A stretch of 26,750 nt of DNA. Source: JBGUVL01 sp045134375. GTDB taxonomy: Bacteria > Bacillota_I > Bacilli_A > Erysipelotrichales > Erysipelotrichaceae. The notes under the pieces are model-generated. The model made no database searches, was not told the origin of the DNA, and was given only the letters and a program-made list of their open reading frames with translations. The stretch's first letter is position 1, and the number at the start of each line of letters is the position of its first letter. The stretch covers positions 1 through 26,750 of the forward strand of contig JBGUVL010000028.1 of NCBI GenBank assembly GCA_045134375.1, given 5' to 3'. This document shows, piece by piece, positions 6,899 through 14,649 of this stretch. Position numbers and translations under genes: made by a program.

Positions 6899-8637
6899 TG
6901 GCTTATTTAAATTTTCAATCAAAGTACGAAAAATATCCAAAAACAGTAATTAAAGGACACCATGCAGTATGTGGTTATGAAGCAATCAAAAACGCACTAT
7001 TAGAAAAAATGAATCCAAATAGCGTTGTTGTATTTGATTATTATCCAGGTGTCAATGAAGAAGAGGTAATGCAATTGATTACTGCTTTAAATCCTGTCCA
7101 AGTAATTGCGACAAAGGACATTTTTAAAGAAGGAAAATCAATTACAGAACAGATGCGTTATCATTTAACTGATGATCGTGTCTTTGGTAAGATGTATTAT
7201 GGAGATTTCATTGATTTTATTGATGAAGAAAAATTAGCAGAAGCAAAAGAATTAGTTAATAATGCTACTGGCATTACGGTGATCTATGGTGTTGCTGCTT
7301 CTTTAGTAAGTGAAGGTGATATTAATGTCTATTTTGATATGGCAAGATGGGAAATTCAACTTCGCTATCGTAAAGGAATGCCAAACTATAAAGCGGATAA
7401 TAATGATGAAGATATCCTGAGAAAATACAAACGTGCTTTCTTCATTGAATGGCGCATTGCGGATAAACATAAAGCAAGATTGTTTGAACGTTTTGACTTT
7501 GTAGTTGATACTAATAAAGAAAACGATCCAAAAATGATTACAGGAGATACGTTCAGAGAAAGTTTAAAACAGTTAGTAAATACTCCATTTAGAACCGTTC
7601 CTTATTTTGATCCAGGAGTATGGGGCGGACAATGGATGAAAGAAGTCTGCAATTTAGATCCATCAAAAGCAAACTATGCTTGGAGCTTTGATGGTGTACC
7701 AGAAGAAAACAGTATTCTATTTGACTATGATGGTGTTGCTTTTGAATTGCCAGCAATGGACGTTGTTCTTTATCAGCCAAAGCAGTTGTTAGGGCCACAA
7801 GTATATGCTCGTTTTGGTGCTGAATTCCCAATCCGTTTTGACTTCTTAGATACCATTGAAGGTCAAAATTTGTCTTTACAGGTTCACCCTTTAACGGAAT
7901 ATATTAAAAAGAATTTTGGTATGAGCTATACACAGGATGAAAGTTACTATATCTTAGATGCGAAAGAAGGAGCAACAGTTTATCTAGGGTTAAAGGAAGG
8001 CATTGATCCTGAAGAAATGATCAATGATTTAAGAAAAGCACAAGAAGGTGAAATCGTATTTGATGCGGAAAAATATATTAATCGTTTCCCTGCTAAAAAA
8101 CACGATCACTTCTTAATCCCTGCTGGTACTTGTCATTGTTCAGGAAGTGGAGCTATGGTATTGGAAATCAGTGCGACTCCTTATATCTTTACATTTAAAT
8201 TATGGGATTGGGAACGTTTAGGATTAGATGGTCGTCCTCGCCCGGTTCATGTAGAACACGGAAAAGAAGTAATCCAATGGAATCGTACAACGCCATGGGT
8301 GAAAGAACACTTAGTGAATGCGGTTTATGAAGTAAAAGAAGAAAACAATGATTGTCTGATCGAACATACCGGATTACATGAATTAGAATTCATTGAAACA
8401 AGACGTTACACTGCCACTGGTACTACTTATCACAAAACAGGTAATACCGTAAACATGTTAAATTTGATTGACGGTAAAGAAGCGATCGTGGAATCACCAA
8501 CAAATTCTTTTGCTCCATTTGTGGTTCATTATGCAGAAACATTTATTATTCCTGCTAATATTGAAGAATATACCATTCGTCCTTATGGTATGAGTGAAGG
8601 AGAAGAAATCAAGGTAATTAAGGCTTATGTTCGCTAA
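6898..8637 (+). CDS. class I mannose-6-phosphate isomerase with ~270-residue N-terminal domain
   Basis: A 579-residue protein, roughly twice the length of ordinary bacterial ManA. The C-terminal half is a type I phosphomannose isomerase: the zinc ligands are visible as Gln328 and His330 (LQVHP), Glu348 (DESYYIL) and His413 (IPAGTCHCSG). The N-terminal ~270 residues contain hydrophobic strands (SVVVFDYY) and a distinctive ARWEIQLRYRKG and EDILRKYKRAFFIEWR region; this part vaguely recalls a nucleoside-kinase fold, but I see no Walker A loop, so kinase activity should not be assumed. ATG 6898 is chosen because AAGGAGGAG lies upstream and it overlaps the previous stop by one base; a longer open frame upstream is merely the previous gene's other frame. 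The next gene overlaps by 11 bases. Confidence 0.85.
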   Translation: MAYLNFQSKYEKYPKTVIKGHHAVCGYEAIKNALLEKMNPNSVVVFDYYPGVNEEEVMQLITALNPVQVIATKDIFKEGKSITEQMRYHLTDDRVFGKMYYGDFIDFIDEEKLAEAKELVNNATGITVIYGVAASLVSEGDINVYFDMARWEIQLRYRKGMPNYKADNNDEDILRKYKRAFFIEWRIADKHKARLFERFDFVVDTNKENDPKMITGDTFRESLKQLVNTPFRTVPYFDPGVWGGQWMKEVCNLDPSKANYAWSFDGVPEENSILFDYDGVAFELPAMDVVLYQPKQLLGPQVYARFGAEFPIRFDFLDTIEGQNLSLQVHPLTEYIKKNFGMSYTQDESYYILDAKEGATVYLGLKEGIDPEEMINDLRKAQEGEIVFDAEKYINRFPAKKHDHFLIPAGTCHCSGSGAMVLEISATPYIFTFKLWDWERLGLDGRPRPVHVEHGKEVIQWNRTTPWVKEHLVNAVYEVKEENNDCLIEHTGLHELEFIETRRYTATGTTYHKTGNTVNMLNLIDGKEAIVESPTNSFAPFVVHYAETFIIPANIEEYTIRPYGMSEGEEIKVIKAYVR

Positions 8638-9511
8638 TAAAATCGCTATTATTTCAGATCAAATTGATAATGATCTACGTACTGCCGCAAAACGGATTCG
8701 TGAAGAAGGGTATGAGTACGTAGAGCTTCACAATGTATTTGGAAAGAGTATTGAAGAATGTAGTGAAGCAGAAGCGAAAATGATAAAAATGATTTTGGAT
8801 GAATATGGATTAGAGGTAGTGAATATCGCTTCGACGATATTCTTCCTTTGTCCATTGTATCCACATTATCGAGTTTCTCTTTTCAATGATAACTTTTATT
8901 CCATTAAAGGAGATGTCAAATATCATTTAGCGATGCTTCATAAAGCCTGTCGGGTAGCGAAAATTCTGGAATGCAAAACCATTCGTGTGTTCCCATTCCG
9001 CTTCCCTGATAATGAAGAAATTGGTGTGGTAGGAACAGAAGCTGACCAAAATAGGATTATGGATAATTTGAAGAAAGCAGTGGAAATTGCAGAACAATAT
9101 GATGTGGTGCTAGCATTGGAAAACTGCCCATATTCGCATTGTCCAAAAGGAGAAATGACCTATCGTATGGTACACGCCATTGGTAGCCCTAATTTAAAAT
9201 TATTGTGGGATCCAGCAAATTCTTACCGTGCAGAAAAAAATCGTGTTCCACTGGAATACCAGCATCTTTCTTTGTTGGAAGAATATGAATTGATAAAAGA
9301 TGAAATCGTTCATGTTCATTTAAAAAATTATGAGTATGATGAAACCCAGGAAAAACCTTTTGTTCATAGAGAACTATTAGCAGGGGATATTGATTATGTT
9401 CAACTGCTTTCAAAAATGAATTCCTATACGAATGCATTTAGTTTAGAGCCAGAAGTAGAACTGGAGGAAGCCATTCATTGTATGCAGCAATTAAAATCGA
9501 TTAAGGAGTAA
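8627..9511 (+). CDS. xylose isomerase-like TIM-barrel sugar isomerase/epimerase
   Basis: A 294-residue protein of the AP-endonuclease/xylose-isomerase-like TIM-barrel superfamily (PF01261). The four metal-binding positions of the family are visible: Glu165 (LALENCP), Asp195 (LLWDPAN), His231 (VHVHLKN) and Glu274 (SLEPEVE). Members include sugar and sugar-phosphate epimerases and isomerases such as tagatose epimerase and IolE/IolI-like enzymes; the substrate cannot be read from sequence. The start overlaps the end of the preceding gene by 11 bases and the next gene begins two bases after its stop, so it is translated within the four-gene operon. Confidence 0.83.
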   Translation: MFANKIAIISDQIDNDLRTAAKRIREEGYEYVELHNVFGKSIEECSEAEAKMIKMILDEYGLEVVNIASTIFFLCPLYPHYRVSLFNDNFYSIKGDVKYHLAMLHKACRVAKILECKTIRVFPFRFPDNEEIGVVGTEADQNRIMDNLKKAVEIAEQYDVVLALENCPYSHCPKGEMTYRMVHAIGSPNLKLLWDPANSYRAEKNRVPLEYQHLSLLEEYELIKDEIVHVHLKNYEYDETQEKPFVHRELLAGDIDYVQLLSKMNSYTNAFSLEPEVELEEAIHCMQQLKSIKE

Positions 9512-9513
9512 TT

Positions 9514-10287
9514 ATGATAGATACAGGGTTTAAGATTGAAGCCGATATTCCAAATCTCGAATTTCGATATGGCGAAGATGTCTATGGACCAGTGAGCGAG
9601 AAAAGAAAATTAGATGATATTAGAAAAAGTTTAAGTGATCCTGAAGTCAAAGGACCAGAATATGTTTATGCGGTGGCTATGGATGTCGCAAAAAAGAAGC
9701 ATCGTCAGGATTTAATTCAGCGAAATCTTTTATATGGAGCAATGATCTTTTGTAAAGGATGTGTTGGAGAAGAGCCGGTTCGTAGTCAAGGACATATTCA
9801 TGCGATATCAAAAACATGCAACGATTCCACTTGTGAAGTGTATGAAATATGGTCTGGAGAAGCCTATATTTATATGCAAGAAAGTGCAAAAGATAATCCA
9901 GGTCGTTGTTTTGCGGTGCATGCGAAAGCGGGCGATGTGGTCATTGTACCTCCTTCTTGGGCACATGCGACCATCAATGCAGATCCTAGTCAAGAAATGT
10001 TATTTGGTGCATGGTGTGTCAGAGATTATGGGTTTGATTATGACGATGTGAGAGCACATGGTGGAGTCGCTTATTTTCCAAAGGTAGAAGATAACCAAAT
10101 TGTATTTGTGCAAAACCCAGCTTATCAAAGTGAAGGGATTGTTATAAAAGAAGCAAGAGAATACCCTGAATTTGGCATTTTAAAAGGTGTTCCGATCTAT
10201 ACCCAGTACGAAAATAATCCCGACTTATTCCGTTTTGTTAGTGATCCTTCTGTGGTTTCCTCCTTGTGGGAACACTATCAACCATAA
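9514..10287 (+). CDS. second cupin-type phosphoglucose isomerase family protein
   Basis: A 257-residue member of the cupin glucose-6-phosphate isomerase family, longer than the first cupin of the operon (186) and clearly not a duplicate. Metal ligands are apparent: His94 and His96 (RSQGHIHA), Glu108 (CEVYEIWSGEA) and His151 (PPSWAHATIN). The C-terminal ~100 residues add DYGFDYDDVRAHGG and FPKVEDN segments that the shorter cupin lacks. AAGGAG lies 8 bases before ATG 9514, and the preceding stop is two bases upstream. No strong terminator follows, so read-through into the GntR gene at 10359 is possible. Confidence 0.83.
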   Translation: MIDTGFKIEADIPNLEFRYGEDVYGPVSEKRKLDDIRKSLSDPEVKGPEYVYAVAMDVAKKKHRQDLIQRNLLYGAMIFCKGCVGEEPVRSQGHIHAISKTCNDSTCEVYEIWSGEAYIYMQESAKDNPGRCFAVHAKAGDVVIVPPSWAHATINADPSQEMLFGAWCVRDYGFDYDDVRAHGGVAYFPKVEDNQIVFVQNPAYQSEGIVIKEAREYPEFGILKGVPIYTQYENNPDLFRFVSDPSVVSSLWEHYQP

Positions 10288-10309
10288 GATAGACAAATGT
10301 AAAAACCGC

Positions 10310-10338
10310 TTTTCAAAGCAGATGAATGTTTGTATAAT
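10310..10338 (+). promoter_or_regulatory. probable promoter of the first GntR gene
   Basis: TATAAT (10333-10338) has TTTTCA 17 bases upstream (10310-10315). A start near 10345 would place transcript initiation after the ATG at 10341 and so favours the GTG start at 10359. A lone AATGT half-site occurs at 10325-10329, without a proper partner. Confidence 0.5.
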
Positions 10339-10358
10339 AGATGCAAGGATGTGGTTAT

Positions 10359-11096
10359 GTGAAGTTAAATTATGCGAAAGGGTCCATTCCTTTGTATTTG
10401 CAAATCTATGAAATTTTAAAAGATAAGATTGAAAAGCAGGTATATGAATATGGAGATATGATTCCTAGTGAACAGGAACTAGAAAAATTATATAAGGTAA
10501 GTCGAATTACGGTTCGTCAAGCCATTGGTGAATTAGAAAAAGCAGGTTATGTAAAACGTGCGAGAGGGAAAGGTACTGCAGTTACCTATGTAAAGCGAAT
10601 TGATGAATCGTTGAGTGCAATTCGCAGTTTTACAAAGGAAATGGAAGATCGTGGTCTTCAACCTGGAACTAGTTTTGTACAGATTCAAAAAGAAGAAGCG
10701 GATGATGAAGTTGCTTCGTTGTTGGAATTACCACCGCATGGGGAAGTCTATCATCTTTGGCGTGTACGAACAGCCGATCAGGAACCTTTGGTAATTTTTG
10801 AAACCTATCTTAGCGGAGAATATGATTTTCCCCTAGAAGAGGAAAAGTATCATGGTTCCATGTATCAAATATTTGAAGATTTGGGAATACGCCAACCAGC
10901 ATGGGTGCGAGAGAATTTCCAGGCTATTTTAGCGAGTCAAGAAATCGCAGAATTATTGGATGTAAAAATTGGAAGTCCGATTTTTAAGCGTATCCGAATC
11001 GCATATAGTGAAGAGAATAAGGCGATAGAATATACGATATCTTATTATCGAGGCGATCGCTATTCTTATTCCATTGAATTAGGGAAACATAATTAA
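10359..11096 (+). CDS. GntR/HutC-family regulator with UTRA domain (regulator 1)
   Basis: A transcription factor of 245 residues: an N-terminal winged helix (IPLYLQIYEILKDKIEK, PSEQELEKLYKVSRITVRQAI, EKAGYVKRARGKGT) and a C-terminal UTRA ligand-binding domain ending in IEYTISYYRGDRYSYSIEL, the usual closing motif. UTRA domains normally bind a sugar phosphate or related small molecule. I prefer GTG 10359 over ATG 10341, since AAGGATGTGG is well placed for the GTG and the -10 box at 10333-10338 would put the ATG upstream of the transcript start. It follows the isomerase operon and converges with a second GntR gene. Its operator is not evident. Confidence 0.88.
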   Translation: MKLNYAKGSIPLYLQIYEILKDKIEKQVYEYGDMIPSEQELEKLYKVSRITVRQAIGELEKAGYVKRARGKGTAVTYVKRIDESLSAIRSFTKEMEDRGLQPGTSFVQIQKEEADDEVASLLELPPHGEVYHLWRVRTADQEPLVIFETYLSGEYDFPLEEEKYHGSMYQIFEDLGIRQPAWVRENFQAILASQEIAELLDVKIGSPIFKRIRIAYSEENKAIEYTISYYRGDRYSYSIELGKHN

Positions 11097-11120
11097 AGCC
11101 GATGTAAGTCGGCTTTTTTT
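11095..11120. terminator. terminator between the two convergent GntR genes
   Basis: AAGCCGA (11096-11102) and TCGGCTT (11109-11115) form a stem with the 6-nt loop TGTAAG, followed by T residues to 11120. It overlaps the end of the plus-strand gene, and the minus-strand gene stops two bases away. The T run is much better for the plus strand. Confidence 0.85.
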
Positions 11121-11121
11121 A

Positions 11122-11886
11122 TTATTGTTGAACCAAACGAATGGTAAATTTATTTCGATCACCACGATATTTAGCAATCGAATATTCGATAGGTTCATCT
11201 TTTTGATTACAAGAAACAGTAGTAATGGTATAAACAGCAGCATTTTCGTTAATTTGTAATAGACTGCTTAATTCGTTTGTCGCATTGATTGCTTCAATCG
11301 TTCGATCTAAATAGGCGATTGGCATATTGTATTTTTTCTTCATTAGTTCATATAAGGACGTCTCTTGCTTGTTAAAGTTTTCATTTTCAATACCCTTAAA
11401 TTTATCACATGGAACATACGTATGTACATAAACCATAGGTTCATCATCTGCATAGCGAAGACGTACCAAATGTAATACACGATCTTTTTCATTGATTTTC
11501 AGATGACGAGCGACCACTTCATCGGCTTCTTCGACTTCTTGTAATAATAAATTCGTTTTGGGAGTGAGTCCAAGTTGTTTCATTTCATCATTGTAACTGG
11601 TCAGCTTTTTAAAGAAAAAACCATCTACTTTTGGCTTCGAAACAAAGGTTCCTTTCGCTTTCATTCTGGTAATGTAACCTTCATTGATCAATTCCTGAAA
11701 AGCTTGTCGTATGGTAGGACGAGAGATGCCTAATTCTTGGCAGAATTCTAGTTCGGTTGGAAGTTGATCACCGGTTTGATAAAGACCATTTTTAATGGCT
11801 TTGATAATTGCCTGTTTGATTTGAAAATACATCGGAACAGGGGAATTTTTATCCAAATGAAATAGAGATTTAAAATTATTATCCAT
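11122..11886 (-). CDS. GntR/HutC-family regulator with UTRA domain (regulator 2), likely regulon repressor
   Basis: A 254-residue GntR/UTRA protein: winged helix in the first ~80 residues (VPMYFQIKQAIIKAI, LPTELEFCQELGISRPTIRQAF, EGYITRMKAKGTFV), UTRA after about residue 90, ending EPIEYSIAKYRGDRNKFTIRL. It is a paralogue in type, not a recent copy, of the gene at 10359. It is transcribed divergently from deoC, and its own promoter contains AATGTACTAACATT, matching palindromes in the deoC promoter and in the isomerase-operon promoter. From autoregulation logic I infer that this protein binds all three. GAGGT lies 7 bases before the ATG. The effector is probably an intermediate of the pathway; this is inference. 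Confidence 0.88.
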   Translation of the reverse strand: MDNNFKSLFHLDKNSPVPMYFQIKQAIIKAIKNGLYQTGDQLPTELEFCQELGISRPTIRQAFQELINEGYITRMKAKGTFVSKPKVDGFFFKKLTSYNDEMKQLGLTPKTNLLLQEVEEADEVVARHLKINEKDRVLHLVRLRYADDEPMVYVHTYVPCDKFKGIENENFNKQETSLYELMKKKYNMPIAYLDRTIEAINATNELSSLLQINENAAVYTITTVSCNQKDEPIEYSIAKYRGDRNKFTIRLVQQ

Positions 11887-11919
11887 ATTGTTACCTCAAT
11901 TATCTTTTCTATTTTCTTT

Positions 11920-11960
11920 ATTATATAGGATAATTATTCTTTTTACAATGTACTAACATT
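11920..11960 (-). promoter_or_regulatory. promoter and operator of GntR regulator 2
   Basis: On the minus strand TTGTAA (11943-11948) and TATAAT (11920-11925) are 17 bases apart. The dyad AATGT-N4-ACATT (11947-11960) overlaps the upstream edge of the -35 box. The arrangement suggests autoregulation. Confidence 0.72.
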
Positions 11961-11991
11961 ATTAAAATATAATGAAAATTAAAATAACAGG

Positions 11992-12031
11992 TTGACACCA
12001 CAACAATAAATGTTATAATGTAATTACATTA
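11992..12031 (+). promoter_or_regulatory. promoter and 16-bp operator of the deoC operon
   Basis: TTGACA (11992-11997) and TATAAT (12014-12019) are 16 bases apart, both perfect matches to the sigma-A consensus. The perfect 16-bp palindrome TAATGTAATTACATTA (12016-12031) overlaps the -10 box and runs into the expected transcript start, ending just before the AAGGAGG site. It shares AATGT-N4-ACATT with two other promoters here. A strong promoter with the operator in this position should be tightly repressible. Confidence 0.82.
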
Positions 12032-12045
12032 AGGAGGAACAAATC

Positions 12046-12738
12046 ATGGATACATCGAAATTAACAAAAGAAACACTAGCTAAATTTTTTGATCACACTT
12101 TATTAAAAGCATTTGCGACAGACGAGGATTTATTGGAATTATGCAAAGATGCAAAAGAAATGGGAACCGCAATGGTAGCAATTAATTCTTATCCAGTCAA
12201 ACTTTGTAAAGAATATTTAAAGGATTGCGATGTTCATGTAGGAGCAGCAATTTCATTCCCATTAGGACAAACAACCATTGAAACAAAGGTGTTTGAAACA
12301 AAACAGGCAATTGCTGACGGTGCGGATGAAATTGACTATGTTATTAATGTAGGAAAAGTAAAAGCAGGAAGATATGATTATATTAAAGAAGAGATGGAAG
12401 CGATTGTTTCTGTCTGTAGAGAAGCAAATGTTCTTTCAAAAGTAATTTTTGAGAATTGCTATTTAACAAAAGATGAAATTAAACAAGTTGCATTGATTGC
12501 GAAAGAAGTGAAACCAGATTTTATTAAGACAAGTACAGGATTTGGAACCGGTGGGGCAACTTTTGAAGATGTTGCATTAATGGTAGAAACAGTAGATGGA
12601 GCTTGCAAGGTAAAAGCGGCAGGTGGTATTCGTGATTGGGAAACATGCAAAAAAATGATTGAATTAGGGGCAGAACGAATTGGGACTAGTTCATCAAAAG
12701 CGATTTTAGAAGGATTCTGTAAAGAACGAGGAGAATAA
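12046..12738 (+). CDS. deoC: DeoC-family class I aldolase (deoxyribose-phosphate aldolase-like)
   Basis: A 230-residue Schiff-base aldolase of the DeoC family; the reference reaction splits 2-deoxyribose 5-phosphate into glyceraldehyde 3-phosphate and acetaldehyde. The three catalytic residues are present: Asp97 (DEIDYVIN), Lys161 forming the Schiff base (FIKTSTGF) and Lys190 (KVKAAGGIR). Phosphate-binding GGIR and GTSSS are present too. Some normally constant positions differ from typical DeoC, for example AINSYP where CVNP-type sequence is usual and FPLGQTTIE for FPLGANTTE. No nucleoside catabolism gene (phosphopentomutase, phosphorylase, deaminase) is nearby. Given the shared operator with the isomerase operon, its substrate may be another phosphorylated sugar. 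AAGGAGG lies 8 bases before the ATG. Confidence 0.85.
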   Translation: MDTSKLTKETLAKFFDHTLLKAFATDEDLLELCKDAKEMGTAMVAINSYPVKLCKEYLKDCDVHVGAAISFPLGQTTIETKVFETKQAIADGADEIDYVINVGKVKAGRYDYIKEEMEAIVSVCREANVLSKVIFENCYLTKDEIKQVALIAKEVKPDFIKTSTGFGTGGATFEDVALMVETVDGACKVKAAGGIRDWETCKKMIELGAERIGTSSSKAILEGFCKERGE

Positions 12739-12739
12739 C

Positions 12740-13606
12740 ATGAAGAAAATAGCGATTACAGGAGCGAATGGTTATATCGCATCATTGGTTCAAAAAACAA
12801 ATAAAGATCAATTTGAATTTATTCCTATTACAAGGAAAGTGTTACCGTTGGATGATCCACAAAAAGTGAAAGAATTTTTTGAACATTTAGATTTTGATAT
12901 TGTGTTCCATACGGCTGCGGATGCAACAACTGCACACTGTGAAGAGGAACCAGAAAAAACACATCGCATCAATACGGAATCTGCAATGGCAATCGCAGAT
13001 GTTTGCAAGGCAAAAGGAAAACGACTGATTTTCTTAGGAACGGAACAGAGTTTTAATGGAAAAACCAACGAAGGCCCATTCAAGGAAGAAGAGGAATTGG
13101 TATCGGTAACGAATTATGGAAAGCAAAAGATGGAAGCGGATCTTTATATTCAAAATCATCTTGAAGATTATCTGATCATTCGCTTCTCTTGGATGATGGG
13201 AATGGCAGAACCAGGAGTTAAACCAAGTCCTAATATTATTAAAAATGTAATGAATGCCATTTTTAATGAAAAACCTACATTGTTTACGGTAAATGAAGTA
13301 AGAGGAATGACCTATGCAAAATATTTTGCAAATCAGTTTTCCAAAATTGTAGATTTAGAAAGCGGTGTTTACCATTTCTCAAATGAAAATCATTTAAACA
13401 CTTACGAAAGTGCAAAATTAGTGGCGAGAAAATTAGGAATCAGTGAAGAACGTATTGAAAAATTCATATTGCCAAATACCGAACGTTATTCGGACCGATT
13501 CCGCGATTACCGTTTAGATGCTACAAAAATCAAAGAAAAAGGCATCGATCTTCAAACTTTTGAAGAAGATGTGGAAGAGTGTTTGAAAGATTACGGTTGG
13601 ATGTAA
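12740..13606 (+). CDS. RmlD-like NAD(P)-dependent sugar reductase/epimerase
   Basis: A 288-residue extended short-chain dehydrogenase most like dTDP-4-dehydrorhamnose reductase (RmlD/RfbD). The Rossmann motif TGANGYIA is at residues 7-14, HTAADATTAHCEEEPEKTHRIN follows in the position of the RmlD 'NCAAYTAVDKAE' segment, the active-site pair Tyr126 and Lys130 is in YGKQK, and TEQSFNGK (from 101) replaces the usual 'STDYVFDG'. The gene begins one base after the deoC stop, with GAGGAG as ribosome site, so the two are co-transcribed. No other rhamnose-synthesis genes are nearby; pairing with an aldolase suggests a catabolic reduction or oxidation step, which is inference. Confidence 0.8.
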   Translation: MKKIAITGANGYIASLVQKTNKDQFEFIPITRKVLPLDDPQKVKEFFEHLDFDIVFHTAADATTAHCEEEPEKTHRINTESAMAIADVCKAKGKRLIFLGTEQSFNGKTNEGPFKEEEELVSVTNYGKQKMEADLYIQNHLEDYLIIRFSWMMGMAEPGVKPSPNIIKNVMNAIFNEKPTLFTVNEVRGMTYAKYFANQFSKIVDLESGVYHFSNENHLNTYESAKLVARKLGISEERIEKFILPNTERYSDRFRDYRLDATKIKEKGIDLQTFEEDVEECLKDYGWM

Positions 13607-13630
13607 AAGTCAGTGTAAACTGACTTTTTT
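13605..13630 (+). terminator. terminator of the deoC operon
   Basis: AAAAGTCAG (13605-13613) pairs with CTGACTTTT (13620-13628) around the 6-nt loop TGTAAA, followed by more T residues. It overlaps the stop codon of the reductase gene. Confidence 0.92.
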
Positions 13631-13752
13631 GTTTGACAAGATGGATTTCTCACAAAAGATGAGGATGAAAAAGAAGAAAGAATGTAGTTTTGATTTTAGC
13701 TATTTGTTTTGATAAAAAAAAGGTATAATAACAAAGTATAGAATGGTGGTTC

Positions 13753-14586
13753 ATGATGGATAATGAAGGAACAAGAAATCTAGCTTTGACATTTCAATTA
13801 TCACTAGATTGCTTTTTAAAAGAAGAATCAATAGAAAATGAAGATGCTGCATTGCAAACAGCAAAAATATATTTGAAGCAGGCATCTCAATATCGCAGTC
13901 AAGCGAAACGATATGAAATAGCAAAAAAAACTCTGGACGCATGTCCACGGTGTTTGGAAGCTTATCTCATAATGGCGGCGGCATCAGATAATTTGTTTCA
14001 AAGAATTCGGTTGCTAAAAGAGGGTATGGAACAGGCCACATTAGCTTTGGGGAAACAATTTTTTCTACAACAGATCGACGATTTTTATTCCATTCAACAT
14101 TCGCATCTATATTTTCAAATCAAATATAGTTATGCCCTTTCTTTATGGGAAGGCGGTTATGTGAAAAAAGCAGAGCAACAATGCCGTGAGATTTTAAACC
14201 TTAATCCATCCGATTACTATCATGTTCATGAATTATTGTATGCTATTTATTTATTTCAAGAAGATATTACTTCTTGCCTCACTTTATTAAAACGTTATCA
14301 GGACCAATCTACATTATCTTTGTATTTTATGTTTCTGTTACAGATGAAGCAACAGAAATTCAAAGCGGCAAGCGAGATGGTCCCTTTGATGAAGGAAGCC
14401 AATCCCTATTTGTATGAAATGATTACCCATCAAAGAATCTGCGTAGGAACAGGAGTACGAAGTATGATTGCAGGAAGTGAAAGCGAGGCGTCCTATATTT
14501 ACTTATTATTGTATCATCAATGGAATATTCAAAAAGGTGTGGATATATTTATGATCGAATCCATTGAACAAAATAATAAATCGTGA
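13753..14586 (+). CDS. tetratricopeptide-type protein, unknown function
   Basis: A 277-residue all-helical protein. The central part (SLWEGGYVKKAEQQCREILNLNP then SDYYHVHELLYAIYL) is a TPR-like repeat in the style of the ST7-like TPR proteins found in Bacillota ('LNPnDnqGvRyLL'). It has no signal peptide or membrane segment and so is probably cytoplasmic, acting through protein contacts; no enzymatic motif is visible. ATG codons occur at 13753 and 13756, and the weak GGTGGT ribosome site fits the second slightly better. A -10 like TATAAT is at 13724-13729 with no good -35 box. Codon use is slightly different in feel from the neighbouring sugar genes but not clearly foreign. Confidence 0.72.
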   Translation: MMDNEGTRNLALTFQLSLDCFLKEESIENEDAALQTAKIYLKQASQYRSQAKRYEIAKKTLDACPRCLEAYLIMAAASDNLFQRIRLLKEGMEQATLALGKQFFLQQIDDFYSIQHSHLYFQIKYSYALSLWEGGYVKKAEQQCREILNLNPSDYYHVHELLYAIYLFQEDITSCLTLLKRYQDQSTLSLYFMFLLQMKQQKFKAASEMVPLMKEANPYLYEMITHQRICVGTGVRSMIAGSESEASYIYLLLYHQWNIQKGVDIFMIESIEQNNKS

Positions 14587-14624
14587 TTAATTGTAAATTT
14601 ATCCTACGATGGAACCAAGAATAT

Positions 14625-14646
14625 CCCCATCCTCTATAGGAGGTGG
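14625..14646 (+). repeat. imperfect hairpin resembling an IS200/IS605 end
   Basis: CCCCATCCTC (14625-14634) and GGAGGTGG (14639-14646) form an imperfect stem around CTATA. The pattern CCCC-x-TCC-TxTAT-GG-x-GGGG is typical of the right-end hairpins of IS200/IS605/IS1341-type elements. It lies just upstream of the TnpB relic, whereas a right end is normally downstream of tnpB, so the arrangement is rearranged or comes from a second relic. Confidence 0.4.
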
Positions 14647-14649
14647 AAT

